This document shows, piece by piece, positions 35,110-43,121 of a DNA stretch of 64,000 bases. The notes beneath the pieces are model-generated. The model was given only the letters and a program-made list of their open reading frames with translations. It had not been told where the DNA came from and searched no databases. The first letter of the stretch is position 1; each line of letters begins with the position of its first letter. The stretch spans positions 248,001 through 312,000 of the forward strand of contig NZ_FNRO01000001.1 of assembly GCF_900107745.1 (NCBI RefSeq), given 5' to 3'. Source of the stretch: Variovorax sp. YR216. GTDB taxonomy: Bacteria; Pseudomonadota; Gammaproteobacteria; Burkholderiales; Burkholderiaceae_C. The position numbers and the translations under genes are program-made.

Positions 35110-36332
35110 ATTCGAACGTCAGCCGTCCGACGCCACGCGCCAACACGGGTTCGCTGTGGCGGAACGTGGTCAGCGATGCCGGCATGGCGTTCATCCGGCT
35201 GGAGCGCCGCTTCGACCCCTTGTTCAGGCCGGCCTTCGATGCCTTCCTGCGCGATCCCCTGGCGCGCTTCACCACCGCGCTGATCAACAGCCGGCGCGAG
35301 AACGAAGGGCTCGGCATCGCCGAGGAAAGACTGCTGCCCGACGAGGAAAGCTTCACCGATTCGATCGTCAAGAGCTTCACGCGCCAGATGACCGACCTGT
35401 GGAAACCCGGCGGCTTCGAGCGCGGCGGCAACACCAAGACGCAGGGCATCGTGCGCGGCGAGTTCATCGTCCACGACGACATCCCGGAACACATGAAGCG
35501 CGGCATCTATGCGAAGCCGCAGACCTTTCGCGCCTGGGTGCGCTTCTCGGGGCCGGGGCCCTACATCACGCCGGACATCGACGACGTGGGCTTCATGAGC
35601 ATCAGCATCAAGCTCATGGGCGTGCCCGGCGAGAAGCTGATGGACGAGGAGAAGCACACGCTGGACATGTTCGCCGTGTCCACGCCGACGTTCGTGACGC
35701 CGGACGCCCGGTGCAATGCGGCCCTGCAGATCGAGAGCGTGAAGAACGCGCAGATCTTCTACTTCGTGAACCTGCGCGAGTCGCACATCCTCGACCTCGT
35801 GATGCAGTCGCTCTTCATCAAGACGCAGAGCAGCCCGTTCGAAGCGCCGTACTTCAGCTGCGTGCCGTACCTGATGGGCGAGGGGCAGGCGATGCAGTAT
35901 TCGGTGTGGCCGAAGACGAACAAGCGCACGCCGATCCCGCGCCTGCCGCTGCGTCCGCCGGACGACTACCTGCGCAATGCGATGGTGGCCTCGCTCGCCG
36001 AGGGCGATGTGGAGCTCGACTTCCGCATCCAGATGCAGACCGACTCGCACCTCATGCCCATCGAGAACGCGGGCGTGCTGTGGCCGGAGAAGCTCTCGCC
36101 GCGCATCAGCGTCGCGACCTTGCGGCTGCCGCGCCAGAAGTTCGATTCGCCCGCGCAGATGGAATTTGCCAAGCGGCTTTCATACAACCCCTGGCACACC
36201 ATCGCCGACCATCGCCCGCTCGGCAACCAGAGCCGCGCGAGAAAGCGGATGTACTGGGCGCTGTCGACGCTCCGGCACAACATGAATGCGGTGCCGCACT
36301 ATGAGCCGACGGGAGACGAGCTGTTCGAGTAG
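35106..36332 (+). CDS. catalase-like heme protein with apparently altered distal site
   Basis: A 408-residue protein of the short catalase-related family (which includes allene oxide synthase-type and mini-catalase proteins). The end YNPWHTIADHRPLGNQSRARKRMY contains Arg379-x3-Tyr383, matching the catalase proximal heme ligand motif, and RAWVRFSGPGP near residue 139 matches the core. Where catalases and most relatives have His in the distal strand, this protein has Asn109 in GGNTKTQGIVRGEF. It may therefore act on organic hydroperoxides rather than H2O2. ATGA overlap with the DyP gene and last gene of the cluster. Confidence 0.82.
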   Translation: MNSNVSRPTPRANTGSLWRNVVSDAGMAFIRLERRFDPLFRPAFDAFLRDPLARFTTALINSRRENEGLGIAEERLLPDEESFTDSIVKSFTRQMTDLWKPGGFERGGNTKTQGIVRGEFIVHDDIPEHMKRGIYAKPQTFRAWVRFSGPGPYITPDIDDVGFMSISIKLMGVPGEKLMDEEKHTLDMFAVSTPTFVTPDARCNAALQIESVKNAQIFYFVNLRESHILDLVMQSLFIKTQSSPFEAPYFSCVPYLMGEGQAMQYSVWPKTNKRTPIPRLPLRPPDDYLRNAMVASLAEGDVELDFRIQMQTDSHLMPIENAGVLWPEKLSPRISVATLRLPRQKFDSPAQMEFAKRLSYNPWHTIADHRPLGNQSRARKRMYWALSTLRHNMNAVPHYEPTGDELFE

Positions 36333-36391
36333 CCCTCGCCGGGCTGGATTCCGGTCGCTACTCTCCTGCCGTCAGCAACACGCGACTCAAG

Positions 36392-37435
36392 TCAGTCGTA
36401 GAGGATCAGGATGGTTGCCGTGGCAGAGAACGGCCCGATCTTTGGCGTGCCCAGGGGGACGAGCGATGCCGTCATGGGCACGTCCATCTGAGTCTGGGTT
36501 GGCGAAAAGGTCCCCAACAGGAATGGCTCGCGAATCGGGACCTGCACACCGTTCTGATTCTGGATGCTGATGCCGAAATTGCTGTCCGCTGCGGGCAGCA
36601 GCAAGTTGTTCTGCACCGCATTGCTCGTCTCGAAATAGCCGCTGACCTTGATGGAGGTGCTGCAACTCTTGTCGAGTGCGAGGTTGAACGGCTTCGTCGG
36701 CCTGGAGGGAGAGAATCCTCCGGGTACCGCCTGCACCTCGCCGAAATCGACGACACCCGGCTCCGGCGTGACCTTCACGTCGACGGTGCAGGCAGTGCCG
36801 ACGATATTGCTCATGCCTGAAAGAATGTACTGATAGCTCGCCTGCGTAGAGTTGATGCCCAACTGCCCGTCGAACTGGAAGAGCGAAAACAGATCTTGCG
36901 TCGGATGGACGAAAGGCGACAGGCCATGTTTTCGAATCACGATCTGATAGGTGATGCTCACATTGATGAAGCAAACACCCCGGTTGTAGTCCGCGAGCGA
37001 ACAGGGAGGCAGGGTAAAGCCGGTGAACAGGCCATTGCCGGCAACTCCGGAGATCTCTGAAAGCGGATACTCGGCGCCGTTGTAGCGGATGGAGATATCG
37101 ATCCCCCAGGTCGACGGATCACCGGGATAGATCGCTCTCGGGCTTCCCTGCAAGGAATAGAAATAGATATGGTCGACCGTGGCCAGGTTGACGGAGTCGG
37201 ATGCCGACTTCTTGCAGGTGCCGCTCGTTGTCCGAGTCGGCGAAATCCAGATGATGGTGCCGTCCGGCACGGTGTCCGGAACAGAGACATTGCCGATGGG
37301 TTCGGTAAATTGGGTCGCGCCTGAGGACGTCTGGCAAGTGAGCGCCCATGCGGAAGATGAGCCCAGCCCGATCAGCAGGAACGAGAACACACCCAGGAAG
37401 CGCCTGAGGTGGGGCAGCCAGAAAAGCGCCTTCAT
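36392..37435 (-). CDS. fimbrial tip adhesin/minor pilin
   Basis: A 347-residue exported protein, the last gene of a chaperone-usher operon. Signal peptide with cleavage near residue 31 (GSSSAWA), then a receptor-like N domain with cysteine pairs and a C-terminal pilin domain from about residue 208 (ACTVDVKVTPEPGVVDFGEVQAV) that ends in an alternating hydrophobic strand (FSATATILILYD) for donor-strand exchange. Two-domain form and position after the chaperone are typical of FimH-like tip adhesins. ATGA overlap with the chaperone gene. Confidence 0.86.
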   Translation of the reverse strand: MKALFWLPHLRRFLGVFSFLLIGLGSSSAWALTCQTSSGATQFTEPIGNVSVPDTVPDGTIIWISPTRTTSGTCKKSASDSVNLATVDHIYFYSLQGSPRAIYPGDPSTWGIDISIRYNGAEYPLSEISGVAGNGLFTGFTLPPCSLADYNRGVCFINVSITYQIVIRKHGLSPFVHPTQDLFSLFQFDGQLGINSTQASYQYILSGMSNIVGTACTVDVKVTPEPGVVDFGEVQAVPGGFSPSRPTKPFNLALDKSCSTSIKVSGYFETSNAVQNNLLLPAADSNFGISIQNQNGVQVPIREPFLLGTFSPTQTQMDVPMTASLVPLGTPKIGPFSATATILILYD

Positions 37436-38175
37436 GGCTGAACGCTCTTGCAGGTATCAGCGACGCACGCGTACTTGACTTCGCTCTCGCCGCCGAAATC
37501 GTTCACGTGCGACACGTACAGCGAGATGGGCGCCGCGTCCTTGAAGGGCACGTCCGCCTGGCTCATCGGGGTGACCATGATCGCTTCCAGTTCGACGCGC
37601 TTCCTGTTCTCGTCGCTGCCCGTCGAAAGACCGACCACCGTGATGTTGTACGGCGTGGGGTTCTCGAAGATCAGCTTCTGCGAAGAGGTGTCGACACGGA
37701 TCGTCATGGGCAGGCTCGTGTCCACGCCACGTTCCGGCTTGATGCTCTTGGGCCGGTAGAACAACTTGAGTTTCGAATGCAAGGCGATCTGCAGGGCACT
37801 GGACGCCTCGGGTTTCGGTGGAATCTCTCGTATGTTCAGGTAGAACACCGATTCGCGATCCGCCGGCAGGGTGGTACCCGGCAGCTTCGCGACGCGCAGC
37901 ACATTGCGGTCGTTGGGCTCGATGCGTTGCAGTGGAGGCAACACGACGAAGGGCGACGCGACTTTCTTGCCCTCCGAGTCCTCGATCCACGACTGGATGA
38001 GGTAGGGATGCTTCGGGCTCTTGTTGGCGACGGTCACGCTTTCCGATTGCGCACCTTCGTCGTAGATGACCCGGGTACGGTCGGGTACGACTGCGCCATG
38101 CGCGAAAAGGGGAGCAGCCACTGCCAGCGAGGCGCAAAGGCGAACGATCGCGGAGTTCGGGAATCGGGTGTTCAT
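37432..38175 (-). CDS. periplasmic pilus chaperone, PapD/FimC family
   Basis: A 247-residue exported chaperone. Signal peptide to about residue 27 (APLFAHGA); G1/A1 strand region has RTRVIYDEGAQSESVTVANKSPKHPYLIQSW, the PapD motif with conserved Arg, and the F-G part has FYLNIREIPPKPEASSALQIAL, followed by KLKLFYRPKSI. Binds pilin subunits and delivers them to the usher. ATG 38175 is preferred since an earlier in-frame start lacks a signal peptide. Seventeen bases from the usher gene. Confidence 0.93.
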   Translation of the reverse strand: MNTRFPNSAIVRLCASLAVAAPLFAHGAVVPDRTRVIYDEGAQSESVTVANKSPKHPYLIQSWIEDSEGKKVASPFVVLPPLQRIEPNDRNVLRVAKLPGTTLPADRESVFYLNIREIPPKPEASSALQIALHSKLKLFYRPKSIKPERGVDTSLPMTIRVDTSSQKLIFENPTPYNITVVGLSTGSDENRKRVELEAIMVTPMSQADVPFKDAAPISLYVSHVNDFGGESEVKYACVADTCKSVQP

Positions 38176-38192
38176 GTGTGAGAAGAGCTTGA

Positions 38193-40739
38193 TCAGGAGC
38201 CAGCGTTTGGCAGGCGAGTTGCGGGACTGCAGGTGATGGGCGCCGAGGCCCCGTCCGGCGGCGTGTCGTCCGGCAACCTGCCGAGGTGACACACCGCGTT
38301 CGGGCCCAGGTTGACGACGAGTTCGCTGTCGGGCTGCACCTGTGTGAGATAGGTGGAACCTTGTTCGCCCACGATGCCGATTTCCCTGCCCGTTTTCAGG
38401 TCGGTCACGGAAGCGCCAAAAGGCATCGGCTTTCCGTCAACGCCACTGAGTGCCACCAACAGATTGCGTCCGCGCGCGGCATTGAAGTTCACGAAGCCGA
38501 TGGCTCCTTCCGTCAGCACGAGGCGCTGCACAGGGTTGGCCACCTGGGTGTCTAGTCCGAGCTTGTTGGTGTTGATGCGGGCGTCGAAGGTATCGAACGG
38601 CGAGACGGAGCCGATGACCGCATAACCTGCGCCATTCGTTCGCGCCTGGCCACCGAGCAAGGGAACGCCAGGCACACCATCGGTCGACACGAGCAGGCGG
38701 GTGTCGCCATTGTTGCCATTGGCATGCGTTGCAACCCCGAACTGGGTTGCAACCACTGAGCCATCGACCTGGAGCGCCGCAGCGGAATAGGAGTTGGTGA
38801 CCGTCGAAGCCTGCGCGCTGACTTGGAAGTTCGAAGTCGTCTTGCGGATGTTTCCGCTGGCCATGGGCCTGCCGTCGGACGAGCCGGTGAAGGCCGAGTA
38901 GCTCAAGCCATCGCCGTTGTCGCCTGAGAAGCCCACGTTGGCATTGACGCCGGAACCGGTGCTGGACGACACGTTCGTCGAGACAGTGTGGCGATCTCCA
39001 AAGGGAATCGTCGCCGAAACGTAGATCTGGTTGCTCCTGCCCGACGGACCGCGGTTGTGGAACGCGGAAAGACTGAGATTGACGTTCTTCAGTGCCCCGA
39101 TCGATACCGAGCGTGCCAGCGAGACGCCAAACCGCTCGTCCGGATCGCGGTCCCAATAGGTCGACCGGTCATAGGAGAGAAAGGTCGAGACGTCGAACAG
39201 ACGTTTGGACAGCGAGATGGAAAAGCGCTGCTTGCTGCCGGCGAACGAGTACGCATCGGGGTCGCCGGTGAACTGCGAGAACGTGGTGTAGGTCCTGTCG
39301 GAGAAGCGATAGCCAAGGAAGCGAAGGTCCGTGTCCAGGGAGTCGAAGTGCTTGGAGTAGTTGACTCGATAGGATCTGCCGCTCCGGGTTTCGTTGTTCC
39401 ACCAGAGCGTGGCTCGTGAAGTCGTGACGTCCGCGGATACAGCGCCGATGGCGCCCAGATCCTTGCCAGCGCCGGCGGCGACCGAGGTGTATCCCGATGC
39501 ACTGATCATGCCCCCATACAAGGTGACGCCGGCGGGCAAGCCATAAGCCGCCTCCCCGAAGCCCAGTGTCGGCGTGATGCCGAGAGCGCCGAAGAGTCGC
39601 GGCTGACCCACTGCGGCCTTGAAGCGCAGTTCGCCTTCGCGCGCGAGGAAAGGAACCGCTGCAGCGACCACCTGGAAACGCTGGACGCTGCCGTCTTCCT
39701 CCTGCACGGTGACGTCAAGCGTGCCCTGCACGTTGGCAGAGATGCCCTGCAGCGCGAAAGCGCCGGAGGACACCTTCGTCGCATACAACACCCGACCCTG
39801 CTGGGACACCGTGACGGTTGCGTTTGAACGCGCGACGCCACTGACCAAAGGCGCGTAACCGCGGAGCGCGGGCGGCAGCATTCGGTCATCGCTTTGTATC
39901 GATGCACCCGTATAGGCAAAGGTGTCGAAGACGTCGGAATTCAGGAAGTTGTTGCCGATCGAGGCGGTCGACCGGATGTCCGGCAACGCGCGAAACGCGT
40001 AGAGGCGGGTAAACCGGGAATTGGTGTTGCTACCCCCGCCGCCGCCGGAACTCGTCTGAGCCTGATAGTCACCGCGAAATCGCCAGGCGCCAAGATTCGC
40101 TCCGACCGTGCCGTAGCTTTGCACCGAGTGGGATTGAGCGTCGTCCCAAGTGTTCTGCCCCGTTTGCCGTCGCGTGTTCGCGATCACGTGGTAGTCGAGC
40201 ATGGCGCCGTCGACACCGTTGCTCCAGCGCTCGCGCGGGATGTAGTTCGGATCGTCGTATTCGAACGCAACCTGCGGAATGTTGATTTTCAGGAGTGCGG
40301 CGCTTTTGATGTAGCGAACCGAACTGGCCTCGATCCCGTCCAGGTCGACGCAAGCGCCATCATTGGTATACGGCAATGCCTTGAAAATTTCCGGCTTCAA
40401 TCCGAAGCCTTTGACAAGCTCGCCCGGCAGGCAGGCGTAGCTTGTATTGGCCTCGCGGCCTTCCACGAATCTGATCGACTGGCGCCCCAGATATTGATCA
40501 TTGACCGATATGTCGAGCAAATACGTGCCTGGCATGGTGTAGTCGGCCTGGGAAAACTGGGAAAGATTGAGTTCGTTCGATCCATCGATATTCAAAAAAT
40601 GTGAATTGAATTCAATCGCGTGGAGTTGGCTGCTGAGCAGTAGGATCGAAGCGTAGGGGATTGTTTTTTTAAAGCGCGCGCATGGAAACTTCAGCCCCTT
40701 GCGGGCCGAAGTGGAAGTGCGCGATCCTTTCCTGTTCAT
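38193..40739 (-). CDS. outer-membrane fimbrial usher
   Basis: An 848-residue usher (24-strand beta-barrel with plug). A long, basic signal region precedes the N-terminal chaperone-binding domain (FNSHFLNIDGSNELNLSQFSQADYTMPGTYLLDISVN); the conserved disulfide pair is Cys near residues 82 and 110, PROSITE-like ushers stretch FAYTGASIQSDDRMLPPALRGYAP lies near residue 275, and the C-terminal CTD2-like domain ends with CHLGRLPDDTPP. The annotated start is ATG at 40739; TTG two codons upstream has a better-spaced AGAAGG. A stem-loop lies between it and the major pilin gene. Confidence 0.94.
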   Translation of the reverse strand: MNRKGSRTSTSARKGLKFPCARFKKTIPYASILLLSSQLHAIEFNSHFLNIDGSNELNLSQFSQADYTMPGTYLLDISVNDQYLGRQSIRFVEGREANTSYACLPGELVKGFGLKPEIFKALPYTNDGACVDLDGIEASSVRYIKSAALLKINIPQVAFEYDDPNYIPRERWSNGVDGAMLDYHVIANTRRQTGQNTWDDAQSHSVQSYGTVGANLGAWRFRGDYQAQTSSGGGGGSNTNSRFTRLYAFRALPDIRSTASIGNNFLNSDVFDTFAYTGASIQSDDRMLPPALRGYAPLVSGVARSNATVTVSQQGRVLYATKVSSGAFALQGISANVQGTLDVTVQEEDGSVQRFQVVAAAVPFLAREGELRFKAAVGQPRLFGALGITPTLGFGEAAYGLPAGVTLYGGMISASGYTSVAAGAGKDLGAIGAVSADVTTSRATLWWNNETRSGRSYRVNYSKHFDSLDTDLRFLGYRFSDRTYTTFSQFTGDPDAYSFAGSKQRFSISLSKRLFDVSTFLSYDRSTYWDRDPDERFGVSLARSVSIGALKNVNLSLSAFHNRGPSGRSNQIYVSATIPFGDRHTVSTNVSSSTGSGVNANVGFSGDNGDGLSYSAFTGSSDGRPMASGNIRKTTSNFQVSAQASTVTNSYSAAALQVDGSVVATQFGVATHANGNNGDTRLLVSTDGVPGVPLLGGQARTNGAGYAVIGSVSPFDTFDARINTNKLGLDTQVANPVQRLVLTEGAIGFVNFNAARGRNLLVALSGVDGKPMPFGASVTDLKTGREIGIVGEQGSTYLTQVQPDSELVVNLGPNAVCHLGRLPDDTPPDGASAPITCSPATRLPNAGS

Positions 40740-40789
40740 ACGCAAACCAATCGCCTTCTACTGGGTTAAACAAGTTCGATAAAGTAAAT

Positions 40790-40808
40790 GGGGCGCAAGA
40801 AGCGCCCC
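40790..40808. terminator. stem-loop between major pilin and usher genes
   Basis: GGGGCGC-AAGAA-GCGCCCC, seven-base-pair perfect stem. In the pilus operon direction it is followed by ATTTACTTTAT, which is U-rich only in part, so partial termination or mRNA end protection is more likely than full termination. It would help the major pilin be made in excess of the usher. Confidence 0.5.
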
Positions 40809-40829
40809 TTTTTCTGAACCTCGGAAGGC

Positions 40830-41336
40830 TTAGTAGTAGCGAATCGTGAAATTGGCGACGGCGTCGGCGTCACCCGGGGTCACGGTGGCTGCGGTCGACT
40901 CGTAGCGCGCGCCGAATTGGACGCGGTTGTTGCCGGGCTGAAGCAGCACGGGTGCCGCCTGCTCCACGCCGTTGTCGAGCGCCGTGCCCGAACCGGCCTC
41001 CAGACGGATGCCGACATTGGTCGCCGCGCCGGTCGTGGCGAACAAGGCAGGCGCGCTCGCGACCGAGGTTCCGGTGAACGTGAACTTGGCGTTCTTCGTG
41101 GTCGTCGTGTCGCAGTCGGTCAATTCGATCCAGAAGGGAACCGGAGTCGAGCGGTCGCCCGCAGCCTGGAACACGTTTGCCGGAACGTCGCCGAGCTGAA
41201 CGATCTGGTCGACCGTGTCGCCGGAGATGCCGCAAGCGCCCGCGATGATCTTCCCCTGGAACGTGACCGTGTTCGCGAAGCTGGCGGAAGACAGCGCCGC
41301 CAGAGCAGCGACGAGTGCGATTTTCTTGAGAGTCAT
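40830..41336 (-). CDS. major type 1 fimbrial subunit, FimA-like
   Basis: A 168-residue pilin. Signal peptide to residue 21 (LSSASFA), N-terminal extension NTVTFQGKIIAGACG for donor strand exchange, conserved disulfide Cys35-Cys75, and terminal penultimate tyrosine in FTIRYY as in chaperone-usher pilins. First gene of the operon pilin-usher-chaperone-adhesin; expected to polymerise into the rod. CAGGGATAT precedes ATG. Upstream are dyads described separately. Confidence 0.94.
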   Translation of the reverse strand: MTLKKIALVAALAALSSASFANTVTFQGKIIAGACGISGDTVDQIVQLGDVPANVFQAAGDRSTPVPFWIELTDCDTTTTKNAKFTFTGTSVASAPALFATTGAATNVGIRLEAGSGTALDNGVEQAAPVLLQPGNNRVQFGARYESTAATVTPGDADAVANFTIRYY

Positions 41337-41364
41337 ATATCCCTGTTTTAGTAGATTGAATTAC

Positions 41365-41395
41365 GCCAAAAGGATTTGGCGGCTTTGGCACCAAA
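41365..41395 (-). promoter_or_regulatory. paired TTTGGC dyads upstream of the pilin gene, candidate operator
   Basis: GCCAAA-AGGA-TTTGGC (41365-41380, perfect six-base arms) followed at 41384-41395 by TTTGG-CA-CCAAA. The core TTTGGC occurs as two direct repeats spaced nine bases. The pair begins 29 bases upstream of the pilin ATG, where a repressor or activator of the pilus operon would bind. Confidence 0.45.
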
Positions 41396-41552
41396 TCGCG
41401 GAGCGATCGGGGTCGTGTACATTTTTCACATTTGCATTGCGGCCTGAATTCAAGTCGTTTTGGACTTCCCGGTCCGGCGACGAGCAACAACCCGTATACA
41501 GCTGCTTATCTGTACGTCCGCCATCATAGGAGGGCCTTCGGGCTATTGATTG

Positions 41553-41587
41553 AGAATGATCTGAAAGCTGGTTTTTCAGATCATTCT
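41553..41587. other. perfect 14-bp hairpin in the pilus upstream region
   Basis: AGAATGATCTGAAA (41553-41566), a seven-base loop, then its exact complement TTTCAGATCATTCT (41574-41587). AT-rich stem; no T tract follows on either strand. It may be a protein-binding dyad, a small-RNA element or a terminator for the gene on its right. Confidence 0.5.
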
Positions 41588-41998
41588 GAGACCATATGCA
41601 GCGCGCTCCAATACGGAGGTGCCTCGGCGAATTTCTTGAATTTCAATTCCCGGGCTGCTTGACAAGGCTTTGTGCTCGTGCCGCGTCGGCGTCCCGCGCT
41701 CACTTCTGGCGGCGGGAATAGAGAAAGCCAGGTTGTGACTTATTACCGCTTACCCGAATTAATTGATCCGGACGGTTCTTGCTCCGACGCCTTGATGGCG
41801 TTAATGAAAGCAATCCGGGTGTGAGCACGGGGCCAGCGAAAAGCGCGCGCAGCGGGAGGTGCGGGTTAGCGGCCCGGCTGGGCGCTGACATGGCTGGATC
41901 TTGCGAGATCGAGCTGGCGGAGATGCTGTCCGCCGCCGCAAGGAATTCGACTGAGCGGTGTCGCTCAGAGGTGCCTGTTTCTCGCGCCCGAGACGAGA

Positions 41999-42355
41999 TC
42001 AGGCCCGGTGGCCGAGGTCGAAAGACCGGCGATTGGCCCACAGATTGACCATCGCATCGAGTTCCGTCGCATAGATGCCGACTTGCGGCGGCCCGATGGA
42101 GCCGTCGTCGCGGCGCTTGCTGCGCATGGTCGCATGCCAGAGCCCGTCCGACAGGTGCCGGTACTGGCCGAGGAACTCACAGCCCAGCGGCGTCGTCAGC
42201 GAGAAGGCGCAGCGGCGCAGCAGAATGCCGTCGCTCCGCGAGCCTTCCACCCCTTTGGTCGAGACGAGAAGGTGCTCCCCGTCGTCCTGCAGGATGCTTT
42301 CTCTGGGGAGTTGGGGCAGCACTCCCGACGGCTGGCTTGAATCTGGCGTGTCCAT
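41999..42355 (-). CDS. 118-residue conserved-looking hypothetical protein
   Basis: A 118-residue soluble protein starting MDTPDSSQPSGVLPQLPRES. It has a mostly beta second half (DGLWHATMRSKRRDDGSIGPPQVGIYATELDAM) with alternating polar and hydrophobic residues; no signal peptide or membrane helix. I do not recognise a family. The frame is open further upstream but the earlier residues look like non-coding readthrough, so the ATG at 42355 is used. Isolated from the pilus operon by 662 bases. Confidence 0.6.
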   Translation of the reverse strand: MDTPDSSQPSGVLPQLPRESILQDDGEHLLVSTKGVEGSRSDGILLRRCAFSLTTPLGCEFLGQYRHLSDGLWHATMRSKRRDDGSIGPPQVGIYATELDAMVNLWANRRSFDLGHRA

Positions 42356-42459
42356 GGCTCTGCCTATCGGCGGCCACGGGGCAAGTTGTAGGCGGGTTGT
42401 CACGAAAAAGTGTAAGCGCCGGTTATTTAGTGACGCTCCCCAATTTCCGGAAGCGAGGC

Positions 42460-43119
42460 TTACGCAGGGAAGCTGATCCCGGGTTGCCCGGCCCGCCATT
42501 GGGGGTGCTTGTCCATGACCCGCGCGAAGACCGGCGCCTTCAGTCGCGCCGCGAGCCATTCACGAAGCCGCGGCCAGGGCTGAGCGTCGAACCAGGTTGC
42601 ATCGACCTGCGCGAACTGGCGGACGAAGGGCGCGATCGCGATGTCCGCGAGCGCGGGGTTGTCGCCGAACAGGCAGCGGGATGACTGCAGGCGCGCATCC
42701 AGCGATTTCAGGAAGACGCCGCCTTGCTCGCGGTGCAAGGCCGCATCGCGCTCGGCTTCAGGCTGCCGCTCGGGGTACTTGTAGCCGTCCAGGTGCCGCT
42801 TGAACGCGCCGTCGCATTCGGCGATGAGGGCCAGCATGTCGTCAAGCGTTCCTTGCGCCGGGCGCAGCCATCCGTCGGGATCGTGGCGCCGAAGCGCCCA
42901 CAGCATGATGTCCAGGCTCTGGTCGATCACGGCGCCGTGCGGGTCGACCAGCACCGGCACCGTGCCTTTGGGCGATGCGGCGAGCAGTTCGGCGGGCTTG
43001 TCGCGCAGCACGACTTCGCGCAACTCGCAGCGCTGGCCGCTTGCCGCGATCGCCATCCGCGCCCGCATCGCATAGGGACAGCGCCGGAACGAATACAGCA
43101 CCGGCAGCGCTTGCGTCAT
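42460..43119 (-). CDS. glutathione S-transferase family protein
   Basis: A 219-residue GST. The N-terminal thioredoxin-like domain has SFRRCPYAMRARMAIAASG, with a Cys in the active-site position (CPYA, as in omega/beta-like GSTs and Grx2-like proteins), and PKGTVPVLVDP for glutathione binding. The C domain contains CLFGDNPALADIAIAPFVRQFA. It begins two bases after the MATE gene stop and ends the DUF2239-MATE-GST transcription unit. Confidence 0.92.
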   Translation of the reverse strand: MTQALPVLYSFRRCPYAMRARMAIAASGQRCELREVVLRDKPAELLAASPKGTVPVLVDPHGAVIDQSLDIMLWALRRHDPDGWLRPAQGTLDDMLALIAECDGAFKRHLDGYKYPERQPEAERDAALHREQGGVFLKSLDARLQSSRCLFGDNPALADIAIAPFVRQFAQVDATWFDAQPWPRLREWLAARLKAPVFARVMDKHPQWRAGQPGISFPA

Positions 43120-43121
43120 CG

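Larger units (their letters stand above)
41337..41998. other. 662-bp intergenic region upstream of the pilus operon
   Basis: Contains no supported gene. It is clearly lower in GC than the surrounding coding DNA. It holds the presumed pilus promoter and two TTTGGC-based dyads (41365-41395), a perfect 14-bp hairpin (41553-41587), and several short AT-rich stretches up to 41820. No inverted-repeat switch with a recombinase gene is visible nearby. Confidence 0.6.

Noticed and set aside
41420..41662. Short plus-strand frames (75-105 codons) in the pilus upstream region
   Set aside because: No ribosome-binding sites, mixed composition and overlap with the hairpin; the strand and frame pattern looks non-coding.
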